Shown one piece after another: positions 44,745-56,398 of a stretch of 64,000 nucleotides of DNA. The notes below the pieces were generated by a model, which ran no database searches, was not told where the DNA came from, and worked only from the letters and a program-made list of their open reading frames with translations. Both the position numbers and the translations under genes were made by a program. How positions within the stretch are numbered: position 1 is the stretch's first letter; the number at the start of each line of letters is the position of its first letter. This stretch comes from Schoenoplectus triqueter (taxonomy: Eukaryota > Streptophyta > Magnoliopsida > Poales > Cyperaceae): NCBI GenBank assembly GCA_964058805.1, contig CAXKVV010000121.1:1-64000 (forward strand). The letters run 5' to 3'.

Positions 44745-47167
44745 TTAGCGCCTCTTGTTTTTGCCTCCCACTGTCAATGCGATATAAAAGAGAAATCGAA
44801 AAAGAATCCCCCATGCAATCTGCACCCATATCTCTTCCCATTTACTGAGATCAGTAATCGCATTTTGCTCCAGTATATTAGGTCCAGTTATCATGCATGT
44901 GTCAGTTGTAATATTTGTCTGAAGTATCATACTGATGTTCGGTAGCAGTGCGGCCTTCACTTGATAGGGATACTGCTCTATTACTGTATCGTCAAAGAGC
45001 TGAACCCCTCGAGAATAGCATGTTGAGTTGTGGCTGAACTCATTCTGCATAACACCTTGGTACGGGTACTTCATCAAGGAAATGTAATGGAACCACAACC
45101 AATAGTTTGGAATACGGTCGCGGTTGCGGTAGAACCCACAAAATATCAAGAAAATGGTTATTGAATTAATCACAACAGTAAAGCCGGACACCAACTCAGA
45201 AAGAATACCAGATAAGAAGTTTGCAAAGCCACTAAAAGACCAAAATGCAGCCAATGTGCATATTGTATAATATAGGAAACCATGTAAGCCGCCATCTAGG
45301 CCAACAGGGAAGTATGTGATTCCAGCAAATACTACAGAATACAGAACCAATGAAGGGAAGCCTGAAATGGCACGTGAAATCACAAACGAGGAGCGGCGGT
45401 ATGCATTGTGGGATGTCTCCCGATAGAAAATGTAACGCTCCTCTAGAAAGGCAGGCAAAACAATGACACAAATATAGAACAATGTGACCATAGCAGCTGA
45501 GAAGAAACCAAGCCGCTCTTTAACGCCCGCTGATGACTTCTCAAGTTTCCAAAAAAGTGATGCATAAAGCCCAGCAGTGATAATAACTACAACCAGCTGG
45601 GTTAGGAAGATCCATGGCAATCGCCTGGAGTTCAGAAAAGACCGCTTCATAAGTACGCAAATCTGTAAATACCGATGTTTTTGATTGTTTATATTAAATC
45701 TAATATATGACAGGCATAATATCAATATGCAATTGAAAGAAAATCAGACTATATAATTGAATTGCTCACCTCAGTCCAGCAATTATTTGAGTAATTGGGC
45801 ATTGTACCATCAACAAGTCTGGCATTAGGGACGCTGTTAAAACTTGCCCTCCAAGACGCTCCATTTGAATCACACACTGCAGATTGTCCCCAAGTTCGAT
45901 TGAAGGATATTAGACGTCTAATAGTCGTCGGATCAGTTCGTTCGTCCTCCTGAAGGTCATGAACAAGGTCAAGGGTGAACTCGGCTGGGTTCTGTTCCCT
46001 AGGGATTGGCATGCCAAACTCGGAGAAAAACTTTGGGAGGTTTTGAGGAGAGCCATAGTAGATGCTGCGCCCACGCGATAGAAAGATTGTACGGTCTAGC
46101 AGATTAAGAATGCGGAAACTTGGCTGGTGGATTGACATAATTACAGTACTGCCCCTCAAGGCAATTTCATGAAGAACCTACATACATGAGATTGATTGAA
46201 GGAGAAAATTGAAATCACAAAACCCCCTCATCTGTGTTAATTAATTTATACATAAAAAATAATAATTCTTTTTTATTTTCTAATTAAACTCTCTTGGTTT
46301 GGTTTGGATAAAAAACGCATCTTAATTCATTTAATGTATTGACTAACAATGATATATATATTTATGACTTATAATTGCATTAGAAATAATATATATACGC
46401 AACATTATGAGCTAACCAATTAGAGGATCTACCTTGATTACTAAGTAGGCACTTGTGGAATCTAATCCGGAAATAGGTTCATCCAAGAAGAGCATGATTG
46501 GATTATGCACAATATCCACCCCAATGGATACACGCCGACGCTCACCACCAGAGATACCGCGGCGTCCCTCATCCCCCACTATAGTATTTGCTGCTCTCCT
46601 GAGCCCGAGTTGGTCAATCAACTCTTGCACTCTGTCAATTTTCTCTTTCTTGCTCCATGTCCGAGGCAGTTTGAATTCTGCAGCGAACATCAGCGTCTCT
46701 TCAACGGTGAGCATTGAATACAACATATCGTCCTGCATTACATAGGCCGATATCACTTTAAGCTGGGCACCGTCTATTATTTTCTCTCCGTTAAGTGTTA
46801 TATCCCCATCTAGGCTTTTATGTGCAATGCGATTTGCCAAGGCGTCCAACAAGGTGGATTTTCCTGACCCAGTTGGACCAAGTATTGCCAGAATCTCTCT
46901 CGGCCTGGCTTCTCCCCTGACATGGTCGAGTAGTGTTTTAGTCGAAGGAGGTTTTTCGATGTCATGAGAAACAGTTTGGACCCTACTTCCTTGGAAGGAT
47001 GGGGTGTGAGTGATTTTTTTCTTCGGCACCCTCACACAATATGTCAGGTCTCTGAATGCCAGAACAAAGGTAGGGCGTGGCTCACACCGGTCCAAGGGGA
47101 TTTCTTCCAAGTGTTCTGATTCCATGGGTGAGGGTGGGAATGGAAGAGAGGAGCCTTTGGAGATCAA
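44745..47167 (-). CDS. Half-size ABCG transporter, copy 2, 3 exons, 686 aa
   Basis: Exons in transcript order: 46433-47167, 45770-46177, 44745-45662; introns fall at exactly the positions of copies 1 and 3. Walker [10 protein letters not shown] at 97-105, signature SGGER at ~206-210, Walker B MLFLDE, H-loop in SIHQPS, then the ABC2 membrane domain with the same 305-residue last exon. Role as for copy 1: a plasma-membrane half transporter that must pair; substrate unknown. Exon 2 is 9 codons shorter than in copy 1, losing most of a NVSKR-type stretch in the linker between the two domains. Residue oddity: [12 protein letters not shown] where the others have Q-G before E-I-L. Two starts are possible; the upstream Met (MISKGSS) is shared with copy 3, the inner one (47123-47125) aligns with copy 1. 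Confidence 0.92.
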
Positions 47168-47217
47168 TACATGATATCTTCTCTTCTATGAACAAGAAAA
47201 CCATGTATTCCATTTTC

Positions 47218-47231
47218 ATATATATATATAC
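47218..47231 (-). promoter_or_regulatory. TATA-like (TA)n element, ABCG copy 2
   Basis: An alternating TATATATATATAT run 50-65 bp upstream of the ATG at 47165-47167, at the place where copies 1 and 3 have TATA boxes. Confidence 0.45.
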
Positions 47232-48310
47232 TCCTGTTGTATTACCTGATCAACCGAGGAAGCTGTTTTCAAGTGGTCTCCATCTGGTTAGCACTAATTT
47301 GGGCTGTTACGTCAATGTAAATTTTCATATACGTATGTATTCATAGGAATAATAGGGGAAATACTAACCGAATCTTTCTCAAAACACCAAATTATAGTTA
47401 GTATATGCTCACTATTCTAAATGAGACAAATTTTTTAAAAAAAATAGTCCCAAGTCGAGGACTATTCGAGATTAGTCCATATTGAATTAATCTCAAACGA
47501 GTACCGATCTAAATTAATATAAGTTTTGATAATTTAGTCCTATATGATAATATAATAAATTATATATATAATCAATTTACGTAATGATGATGTTAATTAG
47601 ATATCATTAATTTTAACTCTATAGAGCTAGTCAGGAGAAATAAAAAAAATTTAGTTAATGTGAAGAATAAGTACCTTGATGAGAAAATTATTGATGAAGA
47701 AGAATGAATGCTTGCTATAAGTTGACGGTGAGAAAATATTTTAGCCGATGATGAGAAGAGATCCATGAAAAGAGAAGAAGAAGGAAGAGTTGCGACGTAA
47801 AAGATGAAAGATAATGTATCTCAGATAAAAAAAATAAGTTCTAAATAGAGTAGAGTCGATTTTAATAAAATTAATTTTAAAATTACTTTATTAGAGCTGG
47901 TTACTTCCAAATTGATTTTAAATTTATTTGATTAGAGTTAGTTTTCAGATAACTGATTTTAAAAAAAATTTAATGAAAACTGATTTTCAAATAACCGATT
48001 CTAATTTAATAAGTTTAAAATCAGTTTTATTATAACTAGTTTTAAATGTATCCGGTTAGTACCGATTTTAATTCTATTAGATTAGAATCGATTATTTCAA
48101 AATTAATTTTAAACTTATTAAATTATAACCTCTTTCTTAAAAAATCAGTGCTTACCTGAATTCACTATAATTGTTCTTTTCATTACAATCCTTATTTTAT
48201 AATAATTATTCTAAAATATTTCATCCAAATTACAACAATATCATTCAATCCTTTTAGAATCAATTTTCTATTTAATGGTCGCTAAATAGTCGGTTCTAAA
48301 ATTTGAGTTT
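47232..48310. repeat. Upstream spacer of copy 2 with repeated CCGATTTTAAT-type words
   Basis: 47247-47305 matches the upstream region of copy 1. From about 47860 to 48130, short words such as ACCGATT(C/T)TAAT, AACTGATTTTAAA and GATTTTAAA(T/C)TTATT(T/A)GATTAGA recur in both orientations. This looks like a subterminal repeat field of a CACTA-type or other DNA transposon. No ends were found. No coding content. Confidence 0.4.
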
Positions 48311-48319
48311 GCAGGAAAG

Positions 48320-48756
48320 CAGGGGCGGATCCACAGTTCCCCAAGGTGGGGCAACGGCCCCCCTGGATTTTGAAAAACAGTGTTTTTCGGTAATATTTTC
48401 GGTAGTTTGCCCCCCTGGAAATTTTTTTGGCCGCCCCTGGATTGTCTGATTAATTTTATTGAGAAAAAAATATTTAATATCATATATAATGAAATAATTA
48501 TGCAAAGATATCAAAATATAAAAATTTATAGACGAAAATTTTCTTCATCAATTTCATTATCTATTACTTTGAGCTTTATTTTATTGTTATTTTTAACATA
48601 TAAAATATTATTATTATAATAAATTTTTTATTAGGTAAGAATATATATTAAATTATTATTTTTTTATTTAGTACCCGATTAGTTAATGGATTTAAACCCG
48701 ATAACCTATTACAATCCGATATTTGCCCCCCCGACTAAAATCCTGCGTCCGCCATG
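48320..48756. mobile_element. Short DNA-transposon relic with CAGGGGCGGAT-type ends
   Basis: Left end CAGGGGCGGATCCACAG; right end GCGTCCGCCATG, an imperfect inverted partner. Runs of C (GGCCCCCCTGG, TTTGCCCCCCTGG, TTTGCCCCCCCGACT) lie next to both ends. GGGGCGGA(T/G)CC termini with adjacent TTGCCCCCC are familiar from plant hAT-like elements. Flanking 8-mers (CAGGAAAG, CCGGATTG) do not match, so boundaries or age blur the target duplication. The ~440-bp interior is AT-rich and non-coding. Confidence 0.55.
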
Positions 48757-49079
48757 CCGGATTGTCATACCCCTATCAATATCCACCATCTCAGGTTCAT
48801 CCAGCATCGGGGCGCGGCCTTCCCAAACACGAATCGATGCGATTTAAGCCGAATTACTCAAATTTGGTTGTTACCGAATCCAATTAATTGGTATTTCTCA
48901 GAGTTAAATGCAGACGAAAGAAATGGATATCCAAATTCATTAGACGCGTTAGGATTTAATGGAAATCTGTGTCGCAATGAAGCTTTCAAAACCGCTAGTA
49001 TTAGAGTACTGAAAACCCACTATTCATTATAGCTGAGTTTCGGAATTACATAATATATTCTACATAGAGAAGGTATTTA

Positions 49080-50090
49080 ATTAGTAGCACCTGCTGGTTT
49101 CAGGTTTAATGAATTCAAAGCACATTTGTATGTTTTTTTTGGGTAAATTTTTAAGTTATTAATTTTTCATTCGTTTTGAGTCGCGTTTCCGTATATATAA
49201 TTACAAAGGTAGGATCCTTTGACGAGTTATTTTGATAATCTCAATGGACTTTCAAATAAATATTAAAAGAATTTTAGATATATATTTTTTAACTTAGAGA
49301 TTGATAGTATTTTAAATTTAATATAATTTCATTGTCGATTGAGTATTATCATCAAAATTTTATACAATATGCAACGATTTCAATTTAACGGTCTTTGATA
49401 GAGCATGAAATGATAATAAAATTAGGTGAACATTAAAACACTATCAATCTCTAATTAAAATATATATTTATAAACTTTTATTATTTTGAAGTTTTTTTAA
49501 TATCTATTTAAAATTTTATTGTCCAAATTGTCAGAAGTAACCCATTTTGAAGATCTAGATCCCTCCCCATTTATAAATGGTTTTGGGTATTCAACGCCCT
49601 TTTAATACGCTGTCTTTTGATTAATTCGTCTATCATTGTAAATTTGAAGGTAAGTACGTATAACGTGGACTATAAAATTAAAAATACTACAAGAAATGCG
49701 AGAGATGAGGCCAATATAATTAAACGGTTGACAAGTTAATTATTTCACTTTAATTTGACAATATCTCCACTCTGTGGGCTACAGGTGGCGACAAATCTAG
49801 GAAAGCAAAGAAATGCACTAACGTGTTGACATACAGAGGGAAAAAATAATAATAATGGTCGGCTGTTTATTAAATATTAAATTGGGTGTTGTCAAAGTCT
49901 GTAGTTAATATACTATTGTATTTATATTCAATAATTTACACTGATGATATCGGGTTGCAAGCATGTCGTATCTAGCTTGAACGAGTACGATGAGAAGTGC
50001 GAGCCAGCGGAAGCTTGTAGCAGCAAGACATGTACGCACTACTCAAATGTCAACAAAATGGAAGCGATTCTAACGCCCATGGAAATAAAC
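49080..50090. repeat. Distal upstream block of ABCG copy 2, duplicated at 58905-61640
   Basis: Three collinear matches to the region beyond copy 3: 49090-49205 with 58905-59080 (GGTTTCAGGTTTAAT, TTCATTCGTTTTGAGTCGC); 49568-49665 with 59083-59175 (TCAACGCCCTTTTAATACGCTGTCTTTTGATTAATTCG); and 49755-50085 with 61285-61640 (TGTGGGCTACAGGTGGCGACAAATCTAGGAAAG, GTCAAAGTCTGTAGTTAATATACTATTGTA, GTGCGAGCCAGC). The matches prove a segmental duplication that includes upstream DNA. Confidence 0.88.
49211..49565. mobile_element. Fold-back MITE, defined by absence from the paralogous flank
   Basis: This ~350-bp stretch interrupts the duplicated flank; the copy near 59080 reads straight across. It is internally palindromic: TTAGAGATTGATAGTATTTTA near 49294 faces TAAAACACTATCAATCTCTAA near 49434, and outer AAATA(A/G)ATATTAAAA words face each other as well. 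No coding capacity. Exact ends and target duplication were not resolved. Confidence 0.6.
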
Positions 50091-50748
50091 TTCATCTCAT
50101 AGATCCCATAAACCGTCCGATTTAAATTTTGTTCACTATAGAATTGTATATTTTAGCATGGCAAGAAAGCAATTTAGCATGAAAAAATAAGACTTCATAG
50201 AAATAAAATATGTGTCATATATATGTTCTCCTTTAATTTGATAATGTTAGCCATAAAAGTATGTGTCATTCTTTTCATGAAATAAATCACAGGAACCCAT
50301 ATAAATAATATTTCGGCTCACCATGAAATGAATATATCATAAATTATCAGTTAAATAAAGACCATGTAAATACTCCATCTTCGGGGCAAGAAAGTAAATC
50401 CTTAACATACCAACATATTTTTAATATGAGCTGAAGTTTAATATATGTTTGAGTTTCCCTTTTAATTGTGCATATCAGCACCAATTACAGTAACCAAAAA
50501 ATAGCATACCAACTAGTATCATAATATCAATTGCACAAGAACTCAAATCTTTTTGCATTTAAAATTGAACATATCAATACCGATAAAAATAATTAATCCT
50601 AAACCGTTTATCAACAAAAAAATTATATATTTTCACTTTATGGATGATACAAATAGTGTATCAACAAAAAAAATACAGATTTTTTCTGGGATACTCAGCT
50701 TCAAGTTTGGGATATACAAAGCTCATAAGGATCATAAGGCATACCCAC
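50091..50748. other. AT-rich spacer, no gene seen
   Basis: Stops in all frames. A short open frame (50553-50780) has no recognisable domain and runs into the tandem repeat that follows. Confidence 0.5.
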
Positions 50749-50749
50749 G

Positions 50750-51240
50750 CTATAAGTTGACAGTGCGTCGAACTTTATAATTCGAAAGACCAATAAAACT
50801 ATTAAGTGATCTAAATCTCATCGATTTTCTGATAAGAAAATCTAATGAAGTCCAAAATACTCATATTTCAATGTCTAGATTATAGGTTGACATAGCGCTT
50901 CAAATTTTATGATTTAAAATATCAGTTAAATGATTAAGTGATTCAAGTCTTATTCATTTTAATAATTAAATTTAATAAAATTCAAAACGGTCAGTTTTAC
51001 ATTACCTAGATTATGAGCTGACACAGCTTCATAATCTGAAAAATCGATAAAACAATCCAATGATCCAAATCTCACATATTTTTCGATAACTTAAACCAAC
51101 AAAGCCTTTGTTTAGGTTTCAATATCCCAAAATTATGAACTCACAAAGTTTCATAACTTGAAAAGATTAGTAAGATGATTAAACGAACAAAATTCTTCAT
51201 GTTCTGATAATTTAATCTATAAAGTATAAGAATATCAAGA
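50750..51240 (+). repeat. Four diverged tandem repeats, ~125-130 bp period
   Basis: Units start near 50750, 50878, 51010 and 51132. Each begins (A/C)TTATGAGCTGACA-like (TATAAGTTGACA, TTATAGGTTGACA, TTATGAGCTGACA, TTATGAACTCACA). Then follow a CTTTATAATT(C/T)GAAA-like stretch, AATGATTAAGTGATC(C/T)AA and TCT(G/C)ATAA. They are well diverged from each other (indels included), so the array is old. Confidence 0.75.
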
Positions 51241-52848
51241 TTCACTAATGCTATCTTTTATGGTTTGAGCTACCATACATGTTCACCCAAAACACCAAAA
51301 ATTAAGATCAGTTGTTGTTAGCTCTCATTACTCAAGGTGACATATATGTTTGCTTTTGTTTATATATTCTAATTTATTTTTTCTTAGGATTGAAACCTTG
51401 GATTCATAGCTTAGAATAATTAATAGTGAGAGTGTACGCTCACTGGAATAATAAAGTCTCCATAATAACTAAAAAGTCTTTAGATGTATAATTCTAAATA
51501 AAAATTCATAAATATACATCCGATTGCGATTTAAACATATTGTTATATATTTAATAATCAATTACAAATTTGATGATTTCTTTTTAATATTTTTTTATAT
51601 TGCTATATATAGATTGTATAATGGTTAATTAGTGTATTTATATTTTTTTCTTGTAGCAAAGCAATTGTCAAATCATTCAAGTAAGGATGGAGCGTATTAC
51701 CGTTAATAAATTAAGCTAGAGAGCTGACTAATAAAAAAATAATTTATTGATATAATTTTTAAAATTTAAATATATAGTTGAAGAATATATAAATATAAGT
51801 ATATTTATCGATCAAATATAAATAAGTATTTGATAGATAATAAAATTGTACCAATAAATATTTTTTAATTTTTTTTAAATATGCATAATTACAATGATGA
51901 TTTTAAAAAAATTCCGACCAGGGAGCAACCACTGTTCCTACTTCTTCCTACTCATTTTAATGCATAGTAGCAAGATTTTTAAATATTTTTACCCATCTTT
52001 CTATCTTATTTCTGATTTCGCTGAATTTTTCAAATAATATGGTATTCTTTCATATTATTCATGAAAATTATATATTTTATTTTGTTATTAAATATTATTA
52101 TTTTTATTATATTATTTATGTAATAAAAGTAAGAAAATAATTTTTAAAATATATTTATATTATATTAAAATAATGAATTGCGTACAGAATAAAATACTAG
52201 TATTTACGATATGTATTCATTTGTAATAATTTTCGTTGCGTAGCAGAGCTTACGTATTAATTTTTTGACAAATGTATATGTGACATGGACCATGTTGAAG
52301 TTTGGAAAAGTGTCAAAACAATTTAATCAAAACTTTAAAATTTTGTAAAGAAAATGGTGCCGAGTTTCAAATTCAGTTCTAACTAGCTGGGACCGAATTT
52401 AAAAGTCAGATTTGACTATGAATGCATATTTCCACTAAAATCATACCACTTCCATATCTTTTTATTTTATTTATCAAAAAAATCTGCCCAATATGGCTTA
52501 ATAGTAACTACCTTATTTCCACCTCATCTAATACACGGCCGTAAATTGATTTACATAAATACATTACAAAACTGACATTAATTCCCTCACAGATATTTTC
52601 CTTTATAGTTCTTTCAAAGAAATGAAATTTTCTTAGTATTTGTTCAAATCAAACATATGAATATGATCTCAACAAACACAGTTGAGATGAAAATTAATGA
52701 AAAAGGCACAAATTTTGTATGTTGTGAAAGCTTTCAAACTAACTTCATTTCGAAACAAAATAAGAAATAAAAAAAAACTGAAATCGTACAAAAGCTAGAG
52801 AGCTACTTGACAGGAGGCAACCTAGGAGAGGTCATATGAGGTCGGTAC
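51241..52848. other. AT-rich spacer, no gene seen
   Basis: No recognisable coding sequence, terminal repeats or RNA genes. Around 51740-51860 AT-rich words repeat without clear structure. Confidence 0.5.
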
Positions 52849-52856
52849 ATGTCAAC

Positions 52857-53290
52857 TAGGGGTTCCAATGGGTCGGGTCGGGTCGGATTCATGTCAGGTC
52901 ATATTATTTTATTATTTTTTTACTCGATCCGAATCCAACTCGATTAAATTCGGATCAAAATTTTTTAACCCATATCTGACCCGATCGGGTCACAGGTCGA
53001 CCCGACCCGACCCATGTAAAATAATTAAATATTTATTAATATTTTTTATATAATTTTAAGTAATTAAATATTAATTAATTTATAATTAATCTTAATTAGT
53101 AGATAATTAATATAGATTTAAGCTTTAATTAGTACTAAATCATAAAATTACTTCAAAAATCATAATTAATCGGGTCTGGTCGGGTTGATCCAAACCCGAC
53201 ATGATCCGATTCGTGTCAAAAAAATTAAACCCATACCCAATCAATCTATTTTCGAGTCGGGTTCGGGTCGGTCGATAATTAACACCCCTA
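52857..53290. mobile_element. hAT-type MITE, 434 bp, with 8-bp target duplication
   Basis: Perfect 8-bp direct repeats ATGTCAAC flank it (52849-52856 and 53291-53298). The ends are inverted: TAGGGGT at the left, ACACCCCTA at the right. Just inside both ends are arrays of GGGTCGGGTCGG / CGGGTTCGGGTCGG subterminal words around an AT-rich core. An 8-bp duplication with TAGGGGT-type ends is the hAT signature. No transposase: non-autonomous. Intact ends suggest it is fairly recent. Confidence 0.88.
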
Positions 53291-53298
53291 ATGTCAAC

Positions 53299-53880
53299 CC
53301 ACATTTAGAGATTTGAAGACGAAATAGAACGAATCTGATTTTTTTTTTCAATTTCACAAAAAAAATAAAAAAAACTCTAAAAATTTCAGAAAAATCCAGA
53401 AATTTTCAAGAAAATAATAGAAGTAATAAAATTTGTAATCATATTGTTTTATATAAAATTTTAACTAATTCGATTTTATTAATTGCAATTATTTAAAAAT
53501 AGAATAAAATTTGTAAAGTTTCTAATAATTCTAATAATTTCAGAAAAATATAATAAATAATCAAAGCCGAAAAAATTATATCATAATTTTTAAAATAATT
53601 AATTGAAACTAATTTTGTTTTGCATATTTAATTATTTAAAAATCAAACAATATGAAAAATCAACAAAATTTTAAAATATATAAAATTATAAGTTATTAAT
53701 AAAGAATTTAAATACTATATTTTGGATATGGTTTAATCTCATAATTTAGTTTTTTTAGGGTTTAATTAGTTTAATTTAGTTTCATTTTAATATAAATATA
53801 TATATATAGTTGGGCTATGGTGCTATGCATAGCACGGATTGACACTGTGCTATGGATCGGTTGTCCATGTTTGTTATGGT
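53299..53880. other. AT-rich spacer, no gene seen
   Basis: Poly-A/T-rich sequence with a (TA)n run near 53794-53808. No coding signal. Confidence 0.5.
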
Positions 53881-53992
53881 GCACGAATGTTATAATCCAT
53901 GTTATGATCCATAGCACTTCAACCGAGAAAATTGACTATGTTGCTGGTTAAATTCTTAACACTTCAACCGACATGGATTATAACATTCGTGC
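53881..53992. repeat. 22-bp perfect inverted repeat with 68-bp loop
   Basis: The arm at 53881-53902 (GCACGAATGTTATAATCCAT...) is the exact reverse complement of 53971-53992. Inside, CACTTCAACCGA occurs twice in direct orientation (near 53926 and 53960). The right arm is part of the reading frame of the adjoining MULE relic, so the left arm is probably an inverted duplication of it. Confidence 0.9.
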
Positions 53993-55300
53993 CGCATGTA
54001 CATTTTCTATCATTGACACAATCAGTCTTGATGACTTGAGGAGATATATTCATACTGATTTGAAACTGTTTCCTAATAATTTCAACCTGATCATCGGTGC
54101 ACAAATCAACCTACCTAATAAGGTTCAACTAATTTTTTTATAGATTATTTTTGATAGTTTCTGAGAGAGAACTTGAAAATAACTGTCAAAAGAATAAAGA
54201 GTTTAATTAGACAAAAAAAATTCATAATAGAACCAAGTTATAATAATATCTGGAGATAAGAACTGATAATTGTAGACATTTTCAGTAGTTACAAGGGGTC
54301 ATACGAAATATTTCCGTCTCTATTAACAGCCATACAAGCTTTCACAATTCACACCAATTATCTGATAGAGACAGGACACTCAACAAAATTTAGTGTTTAA
54401 ATTTTCAATCATGTTGCATGAGTATTTGATCCATACATTGCAGCATGACCTTACCTATGGTCAATCATCATTGTCAATGTTGAATTTTTATCAGACCAGT
54501 ATGCCAATAAATTATTGATGCCATGTGCTTATGACACAGAGCAACAACTCTTATCGCTTGCATTTGTCGTGATAATAGGCAAGGAGACAGCAGCTAACTG
54601 AGATTGATTCATGTTTTGGTTGCATACAGAGTTTTTGGACCTGAAAAAATTATCATCATCTCAGAACTATATTTAGGGTATAAGAAAAGTTTTTGAGAGA
54701 TCCGATTTAGAATGTAGGAATCAACATGTGAGACTGTTCATCATTTTTATATTTAGCACATTATACATAATGTGTACAAGGATTATCTCATTAAAAAAAT
54801 AGTCTTTTCAGAGAATTCATGAGACATAAAAAGCAATGAAGGTGTGAAAATTTTCTAAAAAAGTCAACAACATTAGTTCGACGTTCCATAAGTACGTAAG
54901 GAGGGTAAAATATATTCAAGAAAACCTCTTAATGAATGTTGGCAACAACTAGATTCTGAATAATAAAAATCACAATAATTAGAATGCTACATCGATGCCT
55001 ATAGAATAAGTGTTAGTAGAATAATTTCATTATGAGTTAACCACAAAACATTAAGTGGTTGTATTATATCAAGAAAGCTGAATATAATATCTTCATGAAG
55101 ACCTTAATCGGTGGGTATATAATGATAAATAATGGTTAAAAAACACTGAACAATATGTTCAAAATTATCAAGTAACTTTCAGTGTTATTGTTGAGAACAC
55201 AACATAAATTTATTGGAAACCCAAAGTTTGAACTTCTCCTAAAAGATCACGGGATTGATAAAATATTACATTGACAAAGAGAAAAGTTATGATGTTATTA
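53960..55300 (+). pseudogene. MULE (Mutator-like) transposase relic
   Basis: The first part reads DMDYNIRAACTFSIIDTISL then DDLRRYIHTDLKLFPNNFNL (53968-54115), like the N-terminal domain of plant MuDR transposases (a D-D/E-L...I segment before LxLxPxxF). At ~54516-54620 LMPCAYDTEQQLLSLAFVVIIGKETAAN followed by stops and FMFWLHTEF matches the catalytic-core stretch where MULEs have a YD...LPLAFAVV.GE...W.WF pattern. The remainder shows only weak resemblance and no SWIM zinc finger. Many stops: dead. Confidence 0.62.
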
Positions 55301-56390
55301 GGAGCTGCCTTCTCTAGAGGCGATTGAGCTATTTGCAGAAGGGTTTTACTTCTTAATTTCCCTTTGAACTAAGAGTTTTACTCAAAGAAGGTCGCCTCTT
55401 GAATTATAGTTACAAGATCCTAACTAAGATACTTGCAACCAGATTAATGTCTGGATTAAGACATAAACAACTATGAGGCCGAAGTGAATTAATTGAAATA
55501 GTATGTCTGTGAAACTTATATATTTCTTTAATTAACTCTATATTTATGTCATAATTTATGATTTTTATTTAAATTATAGAAATATATAAGTGAAATAAAA
55601 TATGAGGATGAATTAGCTGAGTCGGAAATTGATAATTGTTAGTGTCAGAAACCATAATTAACTGATATTTCATGCGATAACTTGTTTGTGGTTTGTTTAT
55701 TTAGAAGGCTGAATTATACTGTGTACGTTAGTCCATATTATAGCAACTAGAATTACATCAACACATGATTTGATCATGGACATAGTTATGGCAACAATCA
55801 AGATTGGCCGATGTACAACGATCCGATTATCATACTAGACCTAGCAAAAATTAACATAGATAGGAGAAGGAAAATACGTTGTACTCCAATAATTATGGAT
55901 AAAATGAAAAGTCATATCAGCAAACTTCTAAACTGTAGCTGACGTTCAAGCATAACATGATTTGTTATCTTTAATGCTAATGTTTTATTATTAGAATTGA
56001 TAGAATAATTTATTTTTTTATTATGATAATATTTTAAATATTATTTGATATTCTATTTTGATGATATTAATATTATTTTTTTATCTATAACATTCTAAAT
56101 TTTTATTATTTTTATTCTTTAATAAATTTAATTACATAACTACACATAACAAAATAATTAATAAATATTTTAGAAAAATCTAAATCAAAAGAGTAAATAT
56201 TCACGCATAATAAATAAACTATTAAAAATAATAAACAAACAAGTAAACATAAAAAAAATAATAACTCGGTTCAGAGAAATTGAGATCGAATTTAAAACTC
56301 TATTTAAGCTAGAGGTGGACAAGTCGGGGCAGTCATACCAACATTCTCTTTTTTGTTTTTTAATTACTAAAAAGATCTGATTAATTTAAT
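55301..56390. other. Spacer, no gene seen
   Basis: No recognisable domains; 55960-56280 is very AT-rich. The flank below copy 3 does not resemble the 3'-flanking block shared by copies 1 and 2. Confidence 0.45.
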
Positions 56391-56398
56391 GCTCTTCT

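Noticed and set aside
50750..51240. Spaced repeats as a CRISPR array
   Set aside because: The units are ~128 bp, diverged and lack unique spacers; the host is a plant nucleus.
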